From positions 367,842-431,841 of the forward strand of contig JANPWX010000548.1 in the NCBI GenBank assembly GCA_024734555.1: 64,000 nucleotides of DNA. The letters are read 5' to 3'. Position numbers and translations under genes: made by a program. The DNA is from Trochalopteron elliotii (taxonomy: Eukaryota; Chordata; Aves; Passeriformes; Leiothrichidae). The notes beneath the pieces were generated by a model, which was not told where the DNA came from, did not search any database, and saw only the letters and a program-made list of their open reading frames with translations. Shown piece by piece: positions 1 to 13,800 of this stretch. Each line of letters opens with the position of its first letter. Within the stretch, counting starts at the first letter, position 1.

Positions 1-3000
1 GCCTCACAAATTACGTGGTCTGATATTGTTTCTCCAAAGTCAATAGATACTAAAATATCTGTCAAATATTAGGCTGATGATGCACTGTTGGGACTGGACA
101 AACAAGAATGTCTCTTGAGGGAAATAAAAAGGCGTAGGATCCTGGGGCAAGCAATCCCTTTCACCAAATCCTTCATTTTCAGAAACAAAAGCAAAGGGCA
201 ACAGCTCACTGGATCCTTTTGCTTGTTTGTTTTACATAGACAGACATATCCAAATACACAGTCTCCATTATTAGGACCAGTCTGTGACCTCAGCTATGCT
301 AACACAATAGAATCAGGTCTTACCAGTGTCAAAACCACCCAAAAAGACACTTTTATACAGGAAGAGCTGCTACCACCACACATTTTTCTGTAGAACCATT
401 AGACATGCTTTAATCACTCTGTCCAAAAATAAATGATGCAGTGTCCTTAGTGTCTATCTCCACATTACAAGATTTTAGACTGCAAGGGTATGATATGCCA
501 GCTTTCTATGCAGGTGAATACCACTTCCATAGACTTATTCAAACTGTGAAAATTAAGTTCCCTTTAGTGAATGTCGAGCAGAGGAGGGAAAGGCAGGGAA
601 GAGTAAAGTAAAAAAGATGGAAGAAGATACAGTGAACTATGACCAGTTTATTTCCCTTAATCAGCACTCATAACTTGTAGTTACATTTTGTGGTTGCTGC
701 CTTGACTTGACATTATGAGTTATGAAGGAATTCATTCTCAGAAGTTACTGCTATTCTCCAAGACAAGCATGCAATTCATTTACCCCAAATTGCACAAACT
801 GATGTGAACAAACAGGTTTTCTTTTCAATCCACACCCAAACCTATTGAAATTAGCTAACAGTTTCTGACTGGATATTCTAAATTCCTCCAAAATGTCATG
901 AGAGCATCAAAGAATGGGGGACCCAAGGGGAAGAATATTCTTTAACACCTTGGCTGAAGTTCCACTATTAATGACAGTACACTTGAATAATCTGCAGCAT
1001 CTATGCAGACAAATATTTGCTCTGAGAAATGCTTTATCCAGGTAAGATGAGAGAGAACTCAAGAACACATCTGCAGGTGTAGATGCATTGACACATTTTC
1101 CACAACTATCCCAGCACATAAAATAGGTAGGTGATCATTTTGTTAACAAAGAAAAAAAAAAAGAAAAAAACCCCAAACCAGCATCACTACAAGCTCTTCT
1201 ACCTTATGGTCCTCTCAGGGCTCAAGAATGAAGAAAGCAGCTTTTCTGCAGCAGCCTTTAAGGAAAGGCAGCAAGCACAACATCAGCTTGGGCTTTGTTT
1301 GAGGCTCTAAATGCTGGCAACACAAGCAGTTAGGAGCTGAGCATAACAGTTTAAAAGGAAAATAGATATTTTCATAAACATTATATTTAGAAAGGAAAAG
1401 AAGAACGCTGAACGAGTTTCTCACCCACTATTTGCATGTGTTATAAGGTTATAAATATGTACCTTAGGAATCATCTTGATGCACAAGATACTGTGACCAG
1501 CTACTTCAAAACTTTTATATTATCTACATATTTTCCCCCCTAGCATTAACCTTTTTTATTAACAGTAATTCAATGCTGACATCCGAACTGCTAAATTTCA
1601 AGTCAAAGACTAAAACATAACATTCTTTTATTTGCATTGCACTTCATATTTAAGGGCAGCTATTAACCTTAATATAATCACAGTATAAAAATGCTTAAGA
1701 AAACTCACTTAAAATATTCAAAAAATGTTTACTTTTAAATTGAAACAGGAGTAATGATTAGTTTAAACAATAGAGCAATCTGATGGCTGAAGTCAGTCAG
1801 CAGAACCATGCCTTTATTAGAGGTATTTTACCTCCTCACACTTGAAAATTAACTTTTGCTGTGTGATGAATAACAGAATCTCCTTAAAATATATTCTAGT
1901 GGCCTATTGAGAAACACACACATACAAATATACACAAGCGAGAGCTAAACAAGGTCTGCAGAAAAATCTTTTTGTCTGCATTTTTTGGAACACAGAATGA
2001 GTTCTTCCATCTTTGAAAAGTACAGAAAAAAATGGAATAATAAGATCCTCTGCAGAGCATGTGGAAGTAAAAGCAGAAGCATTTTACAGCATTGTTATAA
2101 TTTCTAGGCTACAAAGAGTCAAATTTTCAAGACATGAAAACCAGTGTTGCATATAAACACACACAAACATTTTAGCCAGATTAAATGTCTTCTGCTCCCA
2201 CCCAAACCCAGACAGACATCTTCACTCCCTGCTCCCCCCCAGAAAAAAAAAAAATCCATAAAAGCTTGGTCAATGGATTTTACATTAAAAAAAAAAAAAA
2301 CAACCCACACTAACATTTCAGGTCATCAGATAACTCAATAAAATACAATCTTAAAAGAAGTAAGAAAGCATGAATAAGAATATATACAACAATTTCTTGT
2401 GTAGTCAAAGTATCAGCATTTTCCATATAGAACATCCAATATTTTGCTGCATTTTAATTAAGGTGTCTAAACATTATCACAAAGAACTGCAAATTGGTCA
2501 GAGCACGCAGTAAGGAAAATTAAGCTCTAAAGGCTTTTTATCACCATATTTCAGGAACCAAGGGTGTAAAATGTTCTAATTTGGGATATATTAAAAGCCA
2601 TAAAAGGTCTTTCAAAAAGATTAATGGTACTTTGCTTGGATTTAAGATAAGGGCTTTAGCTGGTTGGAAAAGCAGGGCCCTGGCTAGACCCTTGAGGCAT
2701 TCATCTTTACAGCCACTTGGAAGATTTGTAAAAGCGTCTGCATAACCTCAAGCAAACGCACTGCGACATTTTTTTTTTAAATTCCTTTCAATTTTACAGG
2801 TTTAAAGTGTGTAAATTATACTGGCTAGTAAAGCTGATATAATGGTTCATCCTTGTAACACTGTATATATGTGAATTTTGAGACAAACTTAAAAAACAAC
2901 TTAGTTTCAATAGGGCAAAGCCCTTTCCATTTTAAAGTTGCCCAATAATCATGTCAAATATCTTACTCTAGATGTTTAATGTAGCATAAATGAAAATCTC

Positions 3001-3189
3001 CCACTCATCTGAAATTGTTACCTTGTAACAAATATCTGAAGCTTTGCTTTTTTTTTGAACACTTTCAAGGCATTTATTTAAAAATACCAATTATCATACT
3101 TTAACTTTTTATGGAATAACAGGTCTGTATGAAAAATATTTATGCCATTTTCTTTTGTTCTTTAATTAAATGAAAACAGATGTTTTCTG

Positions 3190-3620
3190 AAGTAAAGCGG
3201 AACCATTACTGGAGTACTTAAAGTGTTAAGGTCTTTAATTTTTATATCAGTTTGGTCTACAATTCCTGATTGTCTTTACTCAAGCTCAACATTAATGTCA
3301 AGCAAGTTACCTAGGAGACGAAAGAGATCAAAGAGACAAAAAACCCTCAAATGTCTGATTAATCAAGCCTGCAAACAGCTTATTTCTTTTAGCCTGCATG
3401 CAAGTATGAAAATGAGATTCTGGGAGCCGTACATTGTGCAGATTTGTTCATTCTTATCAGAACAAAGCCAGCGGCAGCTTATTTCATGGATCATTGGCAC
3501 TGTCATCAGTGCTACACAGAACGGGTGACAGCTCCTCATTTTGAGGCTTGAACAAAATTAGCAAAAAGTCGGCACAAATTAGCCTCTCATCTTTTTAGTA
3601 ATATGACATTATTCATTTAC
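3190..3620. promoter_or_regulatory. Candidate conserved noncoding element in FAM204A intron 6
   Basis: This stretch lacks microsatellites, keeps several CpGs in an AT-rich setting, and has dense non-repetitive short motifs, for example around 3470-3530 and a CTCATTTTGAGG near 3535. That texture is what deeply conserved elements look like by eye. No coding frame is supported, although a 101-aa open frame crosses it. Confidence 0.3.
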
Positions 3621-4549
3621 TTTTTATCCAATTTTTAATTTTTTCCTTGTCAGCTATCCCTTTCTAGTGTTTCTTGCACAGCATCATAAAACACTTTTAA
3701 AACAAGCAAAGAAATGGCTGAAGTTGAAATGGAATGTAAAGTTCAGGCAGAAGAGTAAACATTTTTATTAAGTTGCAACAGAATCTACTGTAACTTCCAG
3801 AAAACTTCCTTGCAAATCAGGACATTTAACATTAAATATCACAAAGCAAAGACTTGTCTTTAAGATAGGACTGTAAAATGGAAACGCTGAACGACACAAG
3901 TATTGAGACAACGGAATCAAGAACTGCTCCAGAAATACTGAGACATGAAATACAAAATATTAAACCTACAAAAGCTCCAACAAAACATCTATATTCAAAC
4001 AGGTCCTGAAATATCCTATGATCATAGCAGAGAAGCCAAACAGCCTTTTAATATAGTGTTACAGTTTCTCATCAAATATGAATCTAGTTATTTCAGGCTT
4101 GCCTCTAGCAATGATTTTCTCCTTTTATGTTATGGAATGTTATCCATTGCTGACGTATATAAAATATATAAAGCAAACAAGAATACCGAGTGGATTTTGC
4201 AGTGAAAATTGTCCCCTTTCAATGATGTGCTCAACTTCCCCTGTAAAATACTTTGTAATACCTTTGTTGTATTTTTATGCTGTGTATTAGAACATCAAAT
4301 TATATTTGGATGACACAGTAATGGAGCAAGGACAGAAAACTGTTCTAATATTAAGCTCTTTGCTAGACTTAAACATTTAAAAGCAACTAACTTCCTCCAT
4401 TCATAAGAAAACACAGCATTAAAAAATTAACCATAAGCTGTTAGATGCTTTACAGAGCCCCCTTATAACAAAGGCAGTTTTAAAAAAAGAACTGTAGTAC
4501 TGTTTTCAGCAATTTCTTTATCTCTGTTCTTCTAAGTAAGAAAGCTTAT

Positions 4550-4890
4550 TAACAAGCTTTGAACTTAAAATCACATTTACAATAATGTGCCATCAACAGT
4601 TTTATAAGCTAATTAGAAAAAAAGATTAATTAATGACTGGCTGCTAATAAAATGGCAATCATGAAGAAAGAAACCAAGGGTGCTAAGCTTCAACTACCAC
4701 CAATTAAGAGCTAATTACAAACAAATTATATATGTGTTTTGCTGTGGGCTTTAATTTACTAAAATGGTTTTAATTAAAAGAGAAAACATGCTGATTAATT
4801 GAACTGCAGAAAAAATCTACAGTATAAACTGTGCTTTGTCTGTCTCTTTAATTAGACTTGTAACATCTGAAATCTTTTTTTAAGGTTTGT
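4550..4890. promoter_or_regulatory. Candidate conserved noncoding element, homeobox-motif rich
   Basis: Many TAATTA, ATTAA and TTAATTA cores are packed together (near 4625, 4710, 4752, 4770, 4795 and 4850) without being a simple repeat. This is compatible with a homeodomain-bound enhancer, but also with plain AT-richness. Confidence 0.3.
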
Positions 4891-5064
4891 TAAGGAAAAG
4901 ATATACATAATTAAGGGAGCATAAGAATGTAATTCTAGGTGATAACCCTGCCATGTTCCAAAGGTTAAAAGAAAACCACCTCAATGAAGAGGAATATTTG
5001 GAAGCACCTTCACTAAGGTAAGAAAGGAAATCCTTCTTAGATTAAAAAACTGCCTTTTTGTTGG

Positions 5065-5088
5065 TTTTTTTTTGGGGGGGGGGGGGGG
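5065..5088 (+). repeat. T9-G15 homopolymer junction
   Basis: Nine T are followed directly by fifteen G. The G-run length is likely to be unreliable in the assembly. Confidence 0.95.
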
Positions 5089-8000
5089 CAGTTCTTCCAC
5101 AACAATTGCTCAAGCTAATTTGTGCTTGGTTACACTCCATATAAAACTGCATCACTTCAGGTACGTAAAAACACTGTGAGAAATTGTGAACATTGCACAG
5201 AACTTAAGAAATTTTATTTTACCAACAGAACAGCATCAAGCACTAACTCCTGTCCATCTTTGACAGTAATGCCATCACAATCAATCATCTCCTACCCAAA
5301 TTCTCACATGGAAACCAGTTTCCAGAATGGTTCTCAGCAGTTCTAACCAACAAACTGCCTTGTGTACTGCCACTTCTAATTTATATGACTAGAGGATACT
5401 TGCAGACAGGAGATACTACCTTGATCGTGAGAAATGGTCAGAACTGATGCATCAAACTTTAAAGACAACAGCAGGACTGATCTTACTGCAACATGAGGAT
5501 GATATTCAAGTGAATAGCCAATTCATTTCATCAATTACAATGCAGATCTATCATTTAAGCTTGATTAAATACCAGCATCCCTATAAATTGCAGATTTTTA
5601 AGTCTTTCCCCAAAATGCCAGAAGCCACTAAGCCAAGTGCTTAGGAAGTGCTGTCAAAAAGTCTGTGCTATTTAGAGACTGACAAGTGCTCCAGCAATTT
5701 AACACACTAAACTGCAAAATATTTTAGAAGTTACTTTTGACAGGTAAGTCTAATATGGTCAAGATTATTTAATGGTGCTCAAGTTGAAGTCCTCAGGCTA
5801 AAGTGTTCTTAGACAATGCGGCACCTACCCACCAGGCAGTTCACACAAAAAACACCAACAAGGGCAAAGTCTGGGCTTTAGTCAGATTAGTTCTCACAGT
5901 ATTAGAGCCATAAGAAATCCGTATTGTGTATTTTGAGACACCAAACCATGATCTGAGCACAAAAACACTATGAAAAAAACCTCTTTCTCTAGGAAGAAAA
6001 AAGGCTTGGAAAATATATTAAGGAGTGGTAGTGGGAAATCTTGTAAGATTTTTTGGTTTGCCTATGAAAATAATTTTTACAAGTATCAATCCAAATTGAA
6101 AATGATTTATAGCAGAGTGAAATTACCAGATATCTGCACATACCATCCTTACTCAAAGGGACAAACACATCCAGCTATGCACAGTCACAGTGCTTTAATT
6201 TATCAACACTTATTCCTTAAAAAAATCTAGGTGGATTTCCACTAACACAGTAGAAACAATTTAATTACATCTCAAGGTAAAATTCCAGCAAGGTTTTTAC
6301 AAAGCATTAAGGAGTTGACATAATTCCAAGTGTCTGTTCCCAGCTCCATATCCCAAGTACCTGCTATTACTAGATTTCAGCTATCCAATCCTAAGGCATC
6401 ACCAAAAATTCATGTCATTTCAGCCCAGATAAATGTTTACATAAACTTTATTCTCTTAATAACTTCCATTCCAAAAGGCTCAGATTTTTTGGGGTAACTC
6501 CTACACTAACATTAACATTTCTATTGGCATCTCTCAAGTTAAATAAGTCATCCTTAAATGCAATGTTCAAACAATGGCTTTAGGTATATGCCAGTCTACA
6601 TCTGAAAAGCACAGCTATAAAACATGAAGGACTCTGCCAATGCTGGAAGCCCTGGAATGTGATAACAAAGACAGCAACTGGATTACAATAATAAACACTA
6701 ACTGTGCATATTGCACCATGCACACTGCAATGAACTGCTCAGTTATTTAATATAATAATACTGTACTGCAGGTATTAAAGAAATAATCCAGTAGCCTTAA
6801 CTTGGAGATCTACAGTGAATTACTGAGTATGACCCACCTGCATTATGTTGTTGCTCAACACAGTTATCAGTGTTGATCTTGGACACTGTAATTGCATCCC
6901 AGCACTGAGGAGCTCCAGCCAGAAGCTCAAGAGGCAGAGTTACTGGAGGCCTAAATTATTCTCTACAGCATAAAGCAGAGATGCCCATATTTTTTTCAGG
7001 AAGAACTTGACTTGTGTATAAAATAAGGAAATCAAGAACTTCAGGATCACCAGGCCTCTCAGGGAAGCAGAACACCACACAAGAGAATGTGCTGTGGGGA
7101 TGGCCAAGGATGTCATCTGCTACCCTGATAACTGACAAGAGGAGACAAGGGGTAATACTTGGTAGTGAAGTTTGCCCAGAGATTAGACATAATATTCAGC
7201 AGGGTTATACACACAGTTCATATTTTTAATAGAAGTGCAACTGCCAACAAAAAAGGGAGAACACACCAGCCAGTGTCAAGCTACCTATGAATCCACCCAT
7301 GCAGTCATCAGTAAATACAGCCTCATGCAGGAGGTATCCAAGTTCTAATTCTCACTCCAAAACCTTGAGTGCTCCTGGATTGAGTAGCTTTGTTTTAAAA
7401 TCAGCATTTGTGTGTATTTGTCAAAGCAAAGAAAACAAGAAATAACATATTGCCCAAAGCCTCATTTAATGCAGTGCAGTAACATTCTCCTTAAAGAACC
7501 TGCAACAAGTACCACTTGGAAACCTGAAGACCCAAAACCTTAAAGCAGTATCATTTAGGTTTTTAGAATGTAAAATTCCATGATGCACTGACAGCTGCTA
7601 GATTATGCATATTGCCTAAGTCATCACTGATTTTAAATGAATCTGATTTTAAAAAAGCTCTTCTCACTGTCTCACAACGATAGGATATTGACAGCATCAT
7701 TTTGACATTCCTTTGCTTTTTTAGGACATGTTTTTACCATATATACTCATCATCTGTTTATTTTTGGCTTCATTTCTCTAAATACTGAAGCTGCCCTATC
7801 AGTTTCACAGGCTTATAAATGTTATACATCAAAAATTAGTTTCACTTATTAAGGCAGGAAACGGCTTTAAGAACTCTGGGATCTGTGCCTCAAAGCAAAA
7901 GCTTTATCAGCAGGTTCCAGTCACTGCTTCTTGCAAAAGAAAATGGTGCCGATTAAAACCCCACACACCTGATTTCAAAAAGAACACCTAGCCACTGAAC

Positions 8001-10725
8001 ATTTCCCACATGGCTGCCAGGGGGGCTGCACCCCAAACACCACACAGCTCTTTCTCACACACTCTCTTGTCCCCAGCCCTGTAACACCGCTCAAGAAAAA
8101 TGAAAACTATACATAAAGAGATGAAGTGGAGATAAAGGAACAATAATTCATCCACTTATTACTGCAGACTTCAGAAGTGTTCTTCAACACAGCCACAGTA
8201 CAGCTCCATGCCTGACTTGCTCACAGAGCTGTGCAGCATTTGGAAGTTAGGGGGACACAAACAGCTACATAATTTAAAAATTAACTCACTTCTAAGAGGC
8301 ACTGTATATTAAAATGGACATTTCTGTAAATTGCTAAGAGAAGAAAAGTACCAATTGAATGAATACTATACAACATGAAAGCAATATTTTATTAACTGTA
8401 CTTGTACACAACAATGACTGTTCCATCAATCTCTTTCATAATCAAATCCTCTTTTTATAGCTCTTCACTGAAACAGTCACTGTTAGAACAATTTCCTTAG
8501 GAAAAAAAGTATTTTAAAAGATCCATTAAGAAAAAAAAAAGCTTCTGAAAATCACAAAGAAAAATGAACCTTGCAGTGAGCAATGGAGCACATCTCCACA
8601 AGAGCAGAGACCCCAGTGAATTCTCATGGATTCTGCCTCGACAGAACTCCTCATGAGAGATCAAGCCAGTCATTTGAGTTTTCCTTCTTTCAACATACTA
8701 TTTGTTCAGATAAACCCACTTAACCAAAACCAAGTCAAGGCTGTGAATACTAATAATGTTTCGAGCATTTTGTTTTCAGAATTACAACATGCTAATATTT
8801 GAAAGTCAACAATTTGGAGCTAATGTTCCACAAATAATAATACACTGCTGTAGCACCTGGGATATGCTAGATGTTGTATAATCCCATGGCTACCAAAATC
8901 AGATAACAGTTTATCATAAATATTACAAAACCTTAAAACTTCTAACATTAATTTGTTTTTATAGTCAAACAATTTGCACTAGAACCTCAGTATGTTTTAT
9001 TGATTATAATACTCCAACCACTTTAGAGGAGATGGGATAATGACATTTGTGAAGGAGAACAGCAAGTGTTTTTCATGTTGTACACATGAAAGGTAATAAA
9101 ACAGTCAGAAGCTCGTCAGACTTAAAGGGAACATCAGGACACATTCCTAGCACTGTCAATAGCTGTTATCTTTGCAGACTGAAGTTTTGTGATCACTGGT
9201 GACAAGGCAGATAAGAGTCTAGTCATCAGAAACTGCCCTGAGTGACTAAATGGAGGAGTTTAATGATTTTGTAAGAACACTCACTGAGGAACAGTTAACT
9301 TTTACCTAACCTCAGAGAACCTTAAGAACTGTATTTCCCACTTCAAAAGCAGTCTGTTTTTAAAGCCATCACAATATTGTAATACATTGCATTAAACAGA
9401 TTTAAATCTGCAATTTTACATTAAAGCTTAGTTTAAAACACTGTGTTTAAGAAACATCTAAAATATTTGTAAGAAAATGAGAAGCAGTCAAAATTTGTCT
9501 TTACTTTCCTAATCCTTTTCTAATACCTTTGAATTTTGCAAGCATATACAGTGGACAGAAAATTCCCATTACCTCTGTGAAGATGGAAGAATATGCAAGA
9601 TAAAGGAATGAAAGCAAAAGTTACATAATTATTTTTTAGTATAAATCAAGAAGATTTATTGTTCAAATCATACTACTCAGATGACTTAAAAAAGATTGCT
9701 TCTCCACTCACTGAAATATCACTTTTTTTTTTTCCTTATTTGGCTTCAAAACTATTCAACTATATTTTTATCCTAATTTTCTCCTCTGTATTTTCTCCCC
9801 TATGCACAACTACCAGTAGGGAAAACAGCCTTTGTGGACTTCAGCTATTTTTACTTCAGCTGTTACCACCTACCCTATGTGCACAAATTGAACGACTTCT
9901 TAAATGAAGTTACCAGAGCAGTATGATAGATTTCTCACCAGTTTAAAGTAGTCACTAAGCAGCAGACACAGATTTAAAAGTTCCCATTTTTGTGGCAGTG
10001 CACAGCTTTCAAGAAATTACTCAGCTACACCAACTGAAAAGACAACATCTTGAAAAAAATGTGTTACTCTGGACCTGTTTTTAGGACTTTTAACTCTTCT
10101 ATGTTATTTATACACTGAACAATTATGACAAGGAAAAAAAGTATCCAACACAATTCCAAGGCTACAGAAGTAGTACAGAGAGACAACCCATTCTTCTTCA
10201 GAATTCTTCTAGCCATCAACTCCTGACCACATGAATACACAGAAAAACAAGTACTGGCACACAACTTGGGGTTCATATGTCCTTATTTGCTCTAGGTTTG
10301 GTAAATCTCTGTCTTCAGGCTTCCCAAGCTTATGGGTGAAGTAATGCCAAAAGAATTATGAGGCACAGGGAACTGAGAGGAAAGGAGCAGCCTACTCCTG
10401 TCCTCTTGGCTTGTGACACAGAGAAAAATCAAAGGCTCAACACAGAAGACCAGATACCAACTCCTCTGAGTTGTGGAGTGAGCAGCAAGGCACTAAAGCA
10501 AGGTCACTTAGGACAGGTCATGACTGTGTTTTCAATTCTTAAACACAGCTAAAGCTGTCCAAGCATTGCTAGATCAGCAGCAAAGTCCTTCAATCACTGA
10601 CAGGAATGTGCTCAGGAAACAGGAAGATGCTGCAAACAATCTCCAACGCTGTTTTACTCATGACACTTTTAGTCCATGTGCAAAACTAGATGACCCCTCA
10701 GAGCTTTTGTTAACAGCCCACTTAC

Positions 10726-10815
10726 CTCACGAATGGCTAATCTGTCACTCAGCTCCTCAGCCTTGGCAATGTCACCTTCAGCCACACACTTCTCTATGCT
10801 CAGTTCAAGGCCAGA
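10726..10815 (-). CDS. FAM204A: FAM204A exon 6 (SGLE...AEELS helix region)
   Basis: The exon is 90 nt, phase 0 at both ends, with acceptor TTTTCCCCTAG and a consensus donor GTAAGT. It encodes [20 protein letters not shown] and then [10 protein letters not shown], matching the human SGLEKRID...IEKAEELSNQLATRE segment. The next expected residues (LGVKIAKAI...) belong to an exon to the left that was not found down to position 1. Confidence 0.92.
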
Positions 10816-13800
10816 CTAGGGGAAAAAAAAAAAGGAACATATTTAAAAGGAGTACCTCCTTTCTAAAAACATTTCTTTCATAAAATTCTTTAAGACAGTG
10901 CAAAAACCTGTAATTTCTGTGTGCCACAAATCATTCTGTCTGTGTATTGTAATGGACAGTATAATTAAGAATTCACTGAGAGGCTGCCTGAGCACAAATC
11001 ATTGCATTAGTTCCACCTTACGTGCAGGATAATACTATAGGTTAAAAACATTACACGGGCTAGTTTATGCCTGTCACAATAAAATTTCATCTGAAGATCT
11101 GGCTTATCTCTTCCATCCCTGGAGCTTTCTAAACAAAATGTGAAATATATGTGTCAGGTAACATGAAGAATGGCAATTACCACTGTATTGTTACAGTTCT
11201 AAGATCTTATCTTTACCCAAAAAACAGTTCTGGCACAAAGCCACTCCACTGTGCTAATAAATTCAAAATTCTAGCAGCCCTATGGAAAACAATGAAAAAG
11301 CTTCAGGATTTACAGGTTGTTTTCTTATTTTCAGAGGTAAACATACCTTGTTTAATGGCAACACTTACAAAACAATTACAAAGCATAACAATAAAAAGTA
11401 ACTATTTCCTGGAAATTATAGTTGTAAACTTTTGATGGAATATAGAAGGGTAGCACTGACTTCAGAATTTCACAAAAAACCTCACTCTCATAACAAAAAA
11501 CCAAAAATTTACAGCCTCACTGGTTTTAAATATTAGTGAAGCTAAAGAAAACACATTTGACAGTTCTATAACATACACTTTTTTTAAGAGATGCAAGTGA
11601 AAAAGCTAATGGAATTCTTGAGAAACAGTGATCTGCAAACACTGCACTTGAATTATTTCAGGTGGCAGATGAAAAAAAAATGCACAGCTGGAAGTTGCAG
11701 CGATGGCAAATTCTGTTGAGATGCCTTTTCTGAAAATAACAAGATGTATCTTCCACTAGTGATAATATCCCTGAAATTACAATGAAACCATCTGCATTTG
11801 AACACTTTGGGCCTCATTCTAGATCAATCCTGAGCACCTTAATGACAACTAAACAGCCACCAAAAGTAAGAAGCAAACAAATCTTCATGACCTGCACATA
11901 GAAACTTACTTTAAGAAAATAAAAAATACAAAAACTATCATAAACTCAACATTTCATGTAATAGAACTTAGACAATTTTGTAAGAAATACTATAGAATCA
12001 ACAGTGCTACCAGAAACTCACAATATACTGAGATTCTGAACTTATCCATCATGTGTACCAGTTATTTCAGATATGACTAGTTACACAGTAATGTTTATGA
12101 ACAGAATGTGTTATGAATATAGCCAAAATGTAAGGTGGGCTTGCCCCTTTAATTCTTGTAGCCACTGGCGTCAACTGAAGGATTTATGTGACACATTTTA
12201 AAGTTAAAACACGATGAAGCAAAACAAAAGGAAAAGTCAAACAATGCATATCAAGTGTTCTGTCTCTCACAACAGGAGAAAACAAAACCAGACAGGAAAG
12301 AAATATGGATACTGTCTGAAAAGAAAGCACAGCAACCACTGAAGGATATTTATTTAAAAAGTTCACAAAATCGTCCTTCCTCAGAATGATTGTATCCTTT
12401 ACTCTCAAACAGCCTCAGTTTCATACCTATCTCAGTTAAGGACAAGTTCTTTTACTGCCAAAGACAAGCTGACACTGCCTTTGTAATAACAGTCACCTTT
12501 TGTGGAGCCCTGCTGTCCACAGGTGATTCAAATCGATCATTGATTCCAAAGTATTGTGTAAGTTCTTTCCATTTGTCTTCGTTTTCCAACTGCTGACTAC
12601 TAAAAACAAACAAACAAACAAACAAACAAGTCATTACTATAACCACTTCTCTTCCCACAACTTGTAATATCCTTTTCAAAGCTAAAATAAACTCTTCCAT
12701 TTGGCACACGTGGTCTTTTCACCCATTCAGTTTTTAAATGAAGTGAAATTAATTATTCCTTCCCCTTTGTAAGTGTAATTTCACAATTGTGAAAGCTGAC
12801 AGAATCATAAAACCATGTGGGTTGAAAAAGTTCTTTAAGATCTAGCCTAACCATAAACCTAACACTGCCAAGGTGGAAAAAGAAGGGAAGGAGCAGTCTG
12901 AACAGGATCTTGTATGAAGGAAGTAGGAAGAACATTAAGTCTATTAAAAGTTACATTAAATAATACATTTGTGTTGATTTTTAAGATCAAGCAATAACAC
13001 ACCATCAATCAATCACTGGTACAAATTCATCCTGCCCAAGAGACACTGAACAAACTTAAAAGATATTTTACACAGTGCTTAAAGCTAGGCTTTGGCTATG
13101 AATGTGGTCAAGCTTATTACAAGTTCTGCCTGCTACTAACAGACCTCAGGTAATCCCATTGACCTGGTTATACCTCTTAGCCACTTCATCGGTGTCTCTC
13201 TGTTTTGCTGAGGGGAAAAAGAAAGAAAAAAAAAATCCAACATTACACAGTGATACCCCACAGCATCCAATGAAGTTAACAGAGCTCTAATTGGTCACAC
13301 TTCCTTTGAAAGATCAACACACTGGCATTTTTACCCAATGTTCATGTGGATTTAAACTAGTCAGCTGTAAAAAACTCCTGCAATATCTGTGAAGTTTTAG
13401 AGAACTACTGAAATACATTTAACCATTATAAATCAGTATTAACTGACTAAGTTCTGCCTCCTTTTTAAGAAGAGGACAAATATATCACTTACACTCTATG
13501 TAGCAACCTGCAACCTCACTACAACCTTGCAAGTGATGCATACAAGGGGAAAAAGAAAATCCTAGACAACAGCTAGAATACAATTCTTCATTAAAAAAGA
13601 ACAGCACAGAAAAAAACCCCTCAAAAACCAAAAACACCAACCCCACAAAACAGCAGGTATTGATACTAATTTGAAAAAAAATAGATTATTTTAATCATAA
13701 AAAACCACCTTTTCGGCAGCGCTTTCTCTTCCGGCATCTGTTTTCCTCTTTCACTTGCATTTTCATTTCACGGTGTTTCTTCTGAAGCTCCACAAACTTC

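Larger units (their letters stand above)
1..10725 (-). other. FAM204A intron 6, partial (no exon found)
   Basis: The stretch starts at the consensus donor GTAAGT (10725-10720) and runs off the window. I searched the minus strand for the expected last-exon motifs (WGFEAKKRW, MGYM, KIAKAIACHNF) and found none, so the intron is at least 10.7 kb. It is AT-rich with no recognisable repeat family apart from homopolymers (A-runs near 1150, 2250 and 2290; a T9-G15 tract at 5065-5088). Blocks at 3190-3620 and 4550-4890 look like conserved noncoding sequence and are listed separately. Confidence 0.75.
12600..13173 (-). other. FAM204A intron 4
   Basis: The donor GTATAA follows the 34-nt exon and the TAGTAG acceptor ends the intron. 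It contains a CR1 fragment (12799-12878) and the (CAAA)n microsatellite at its 3' end. Confidence 0.85.

Noticed and set aside
9735..9760. TTTGGCTTCAAAACT, which on the minus strand reads like the FEAK motif of the missing FAM204A exon
   Set aside because: The residues around it do not match the family (no Trp before, no KKRW after) and there is no suitable acceptor.
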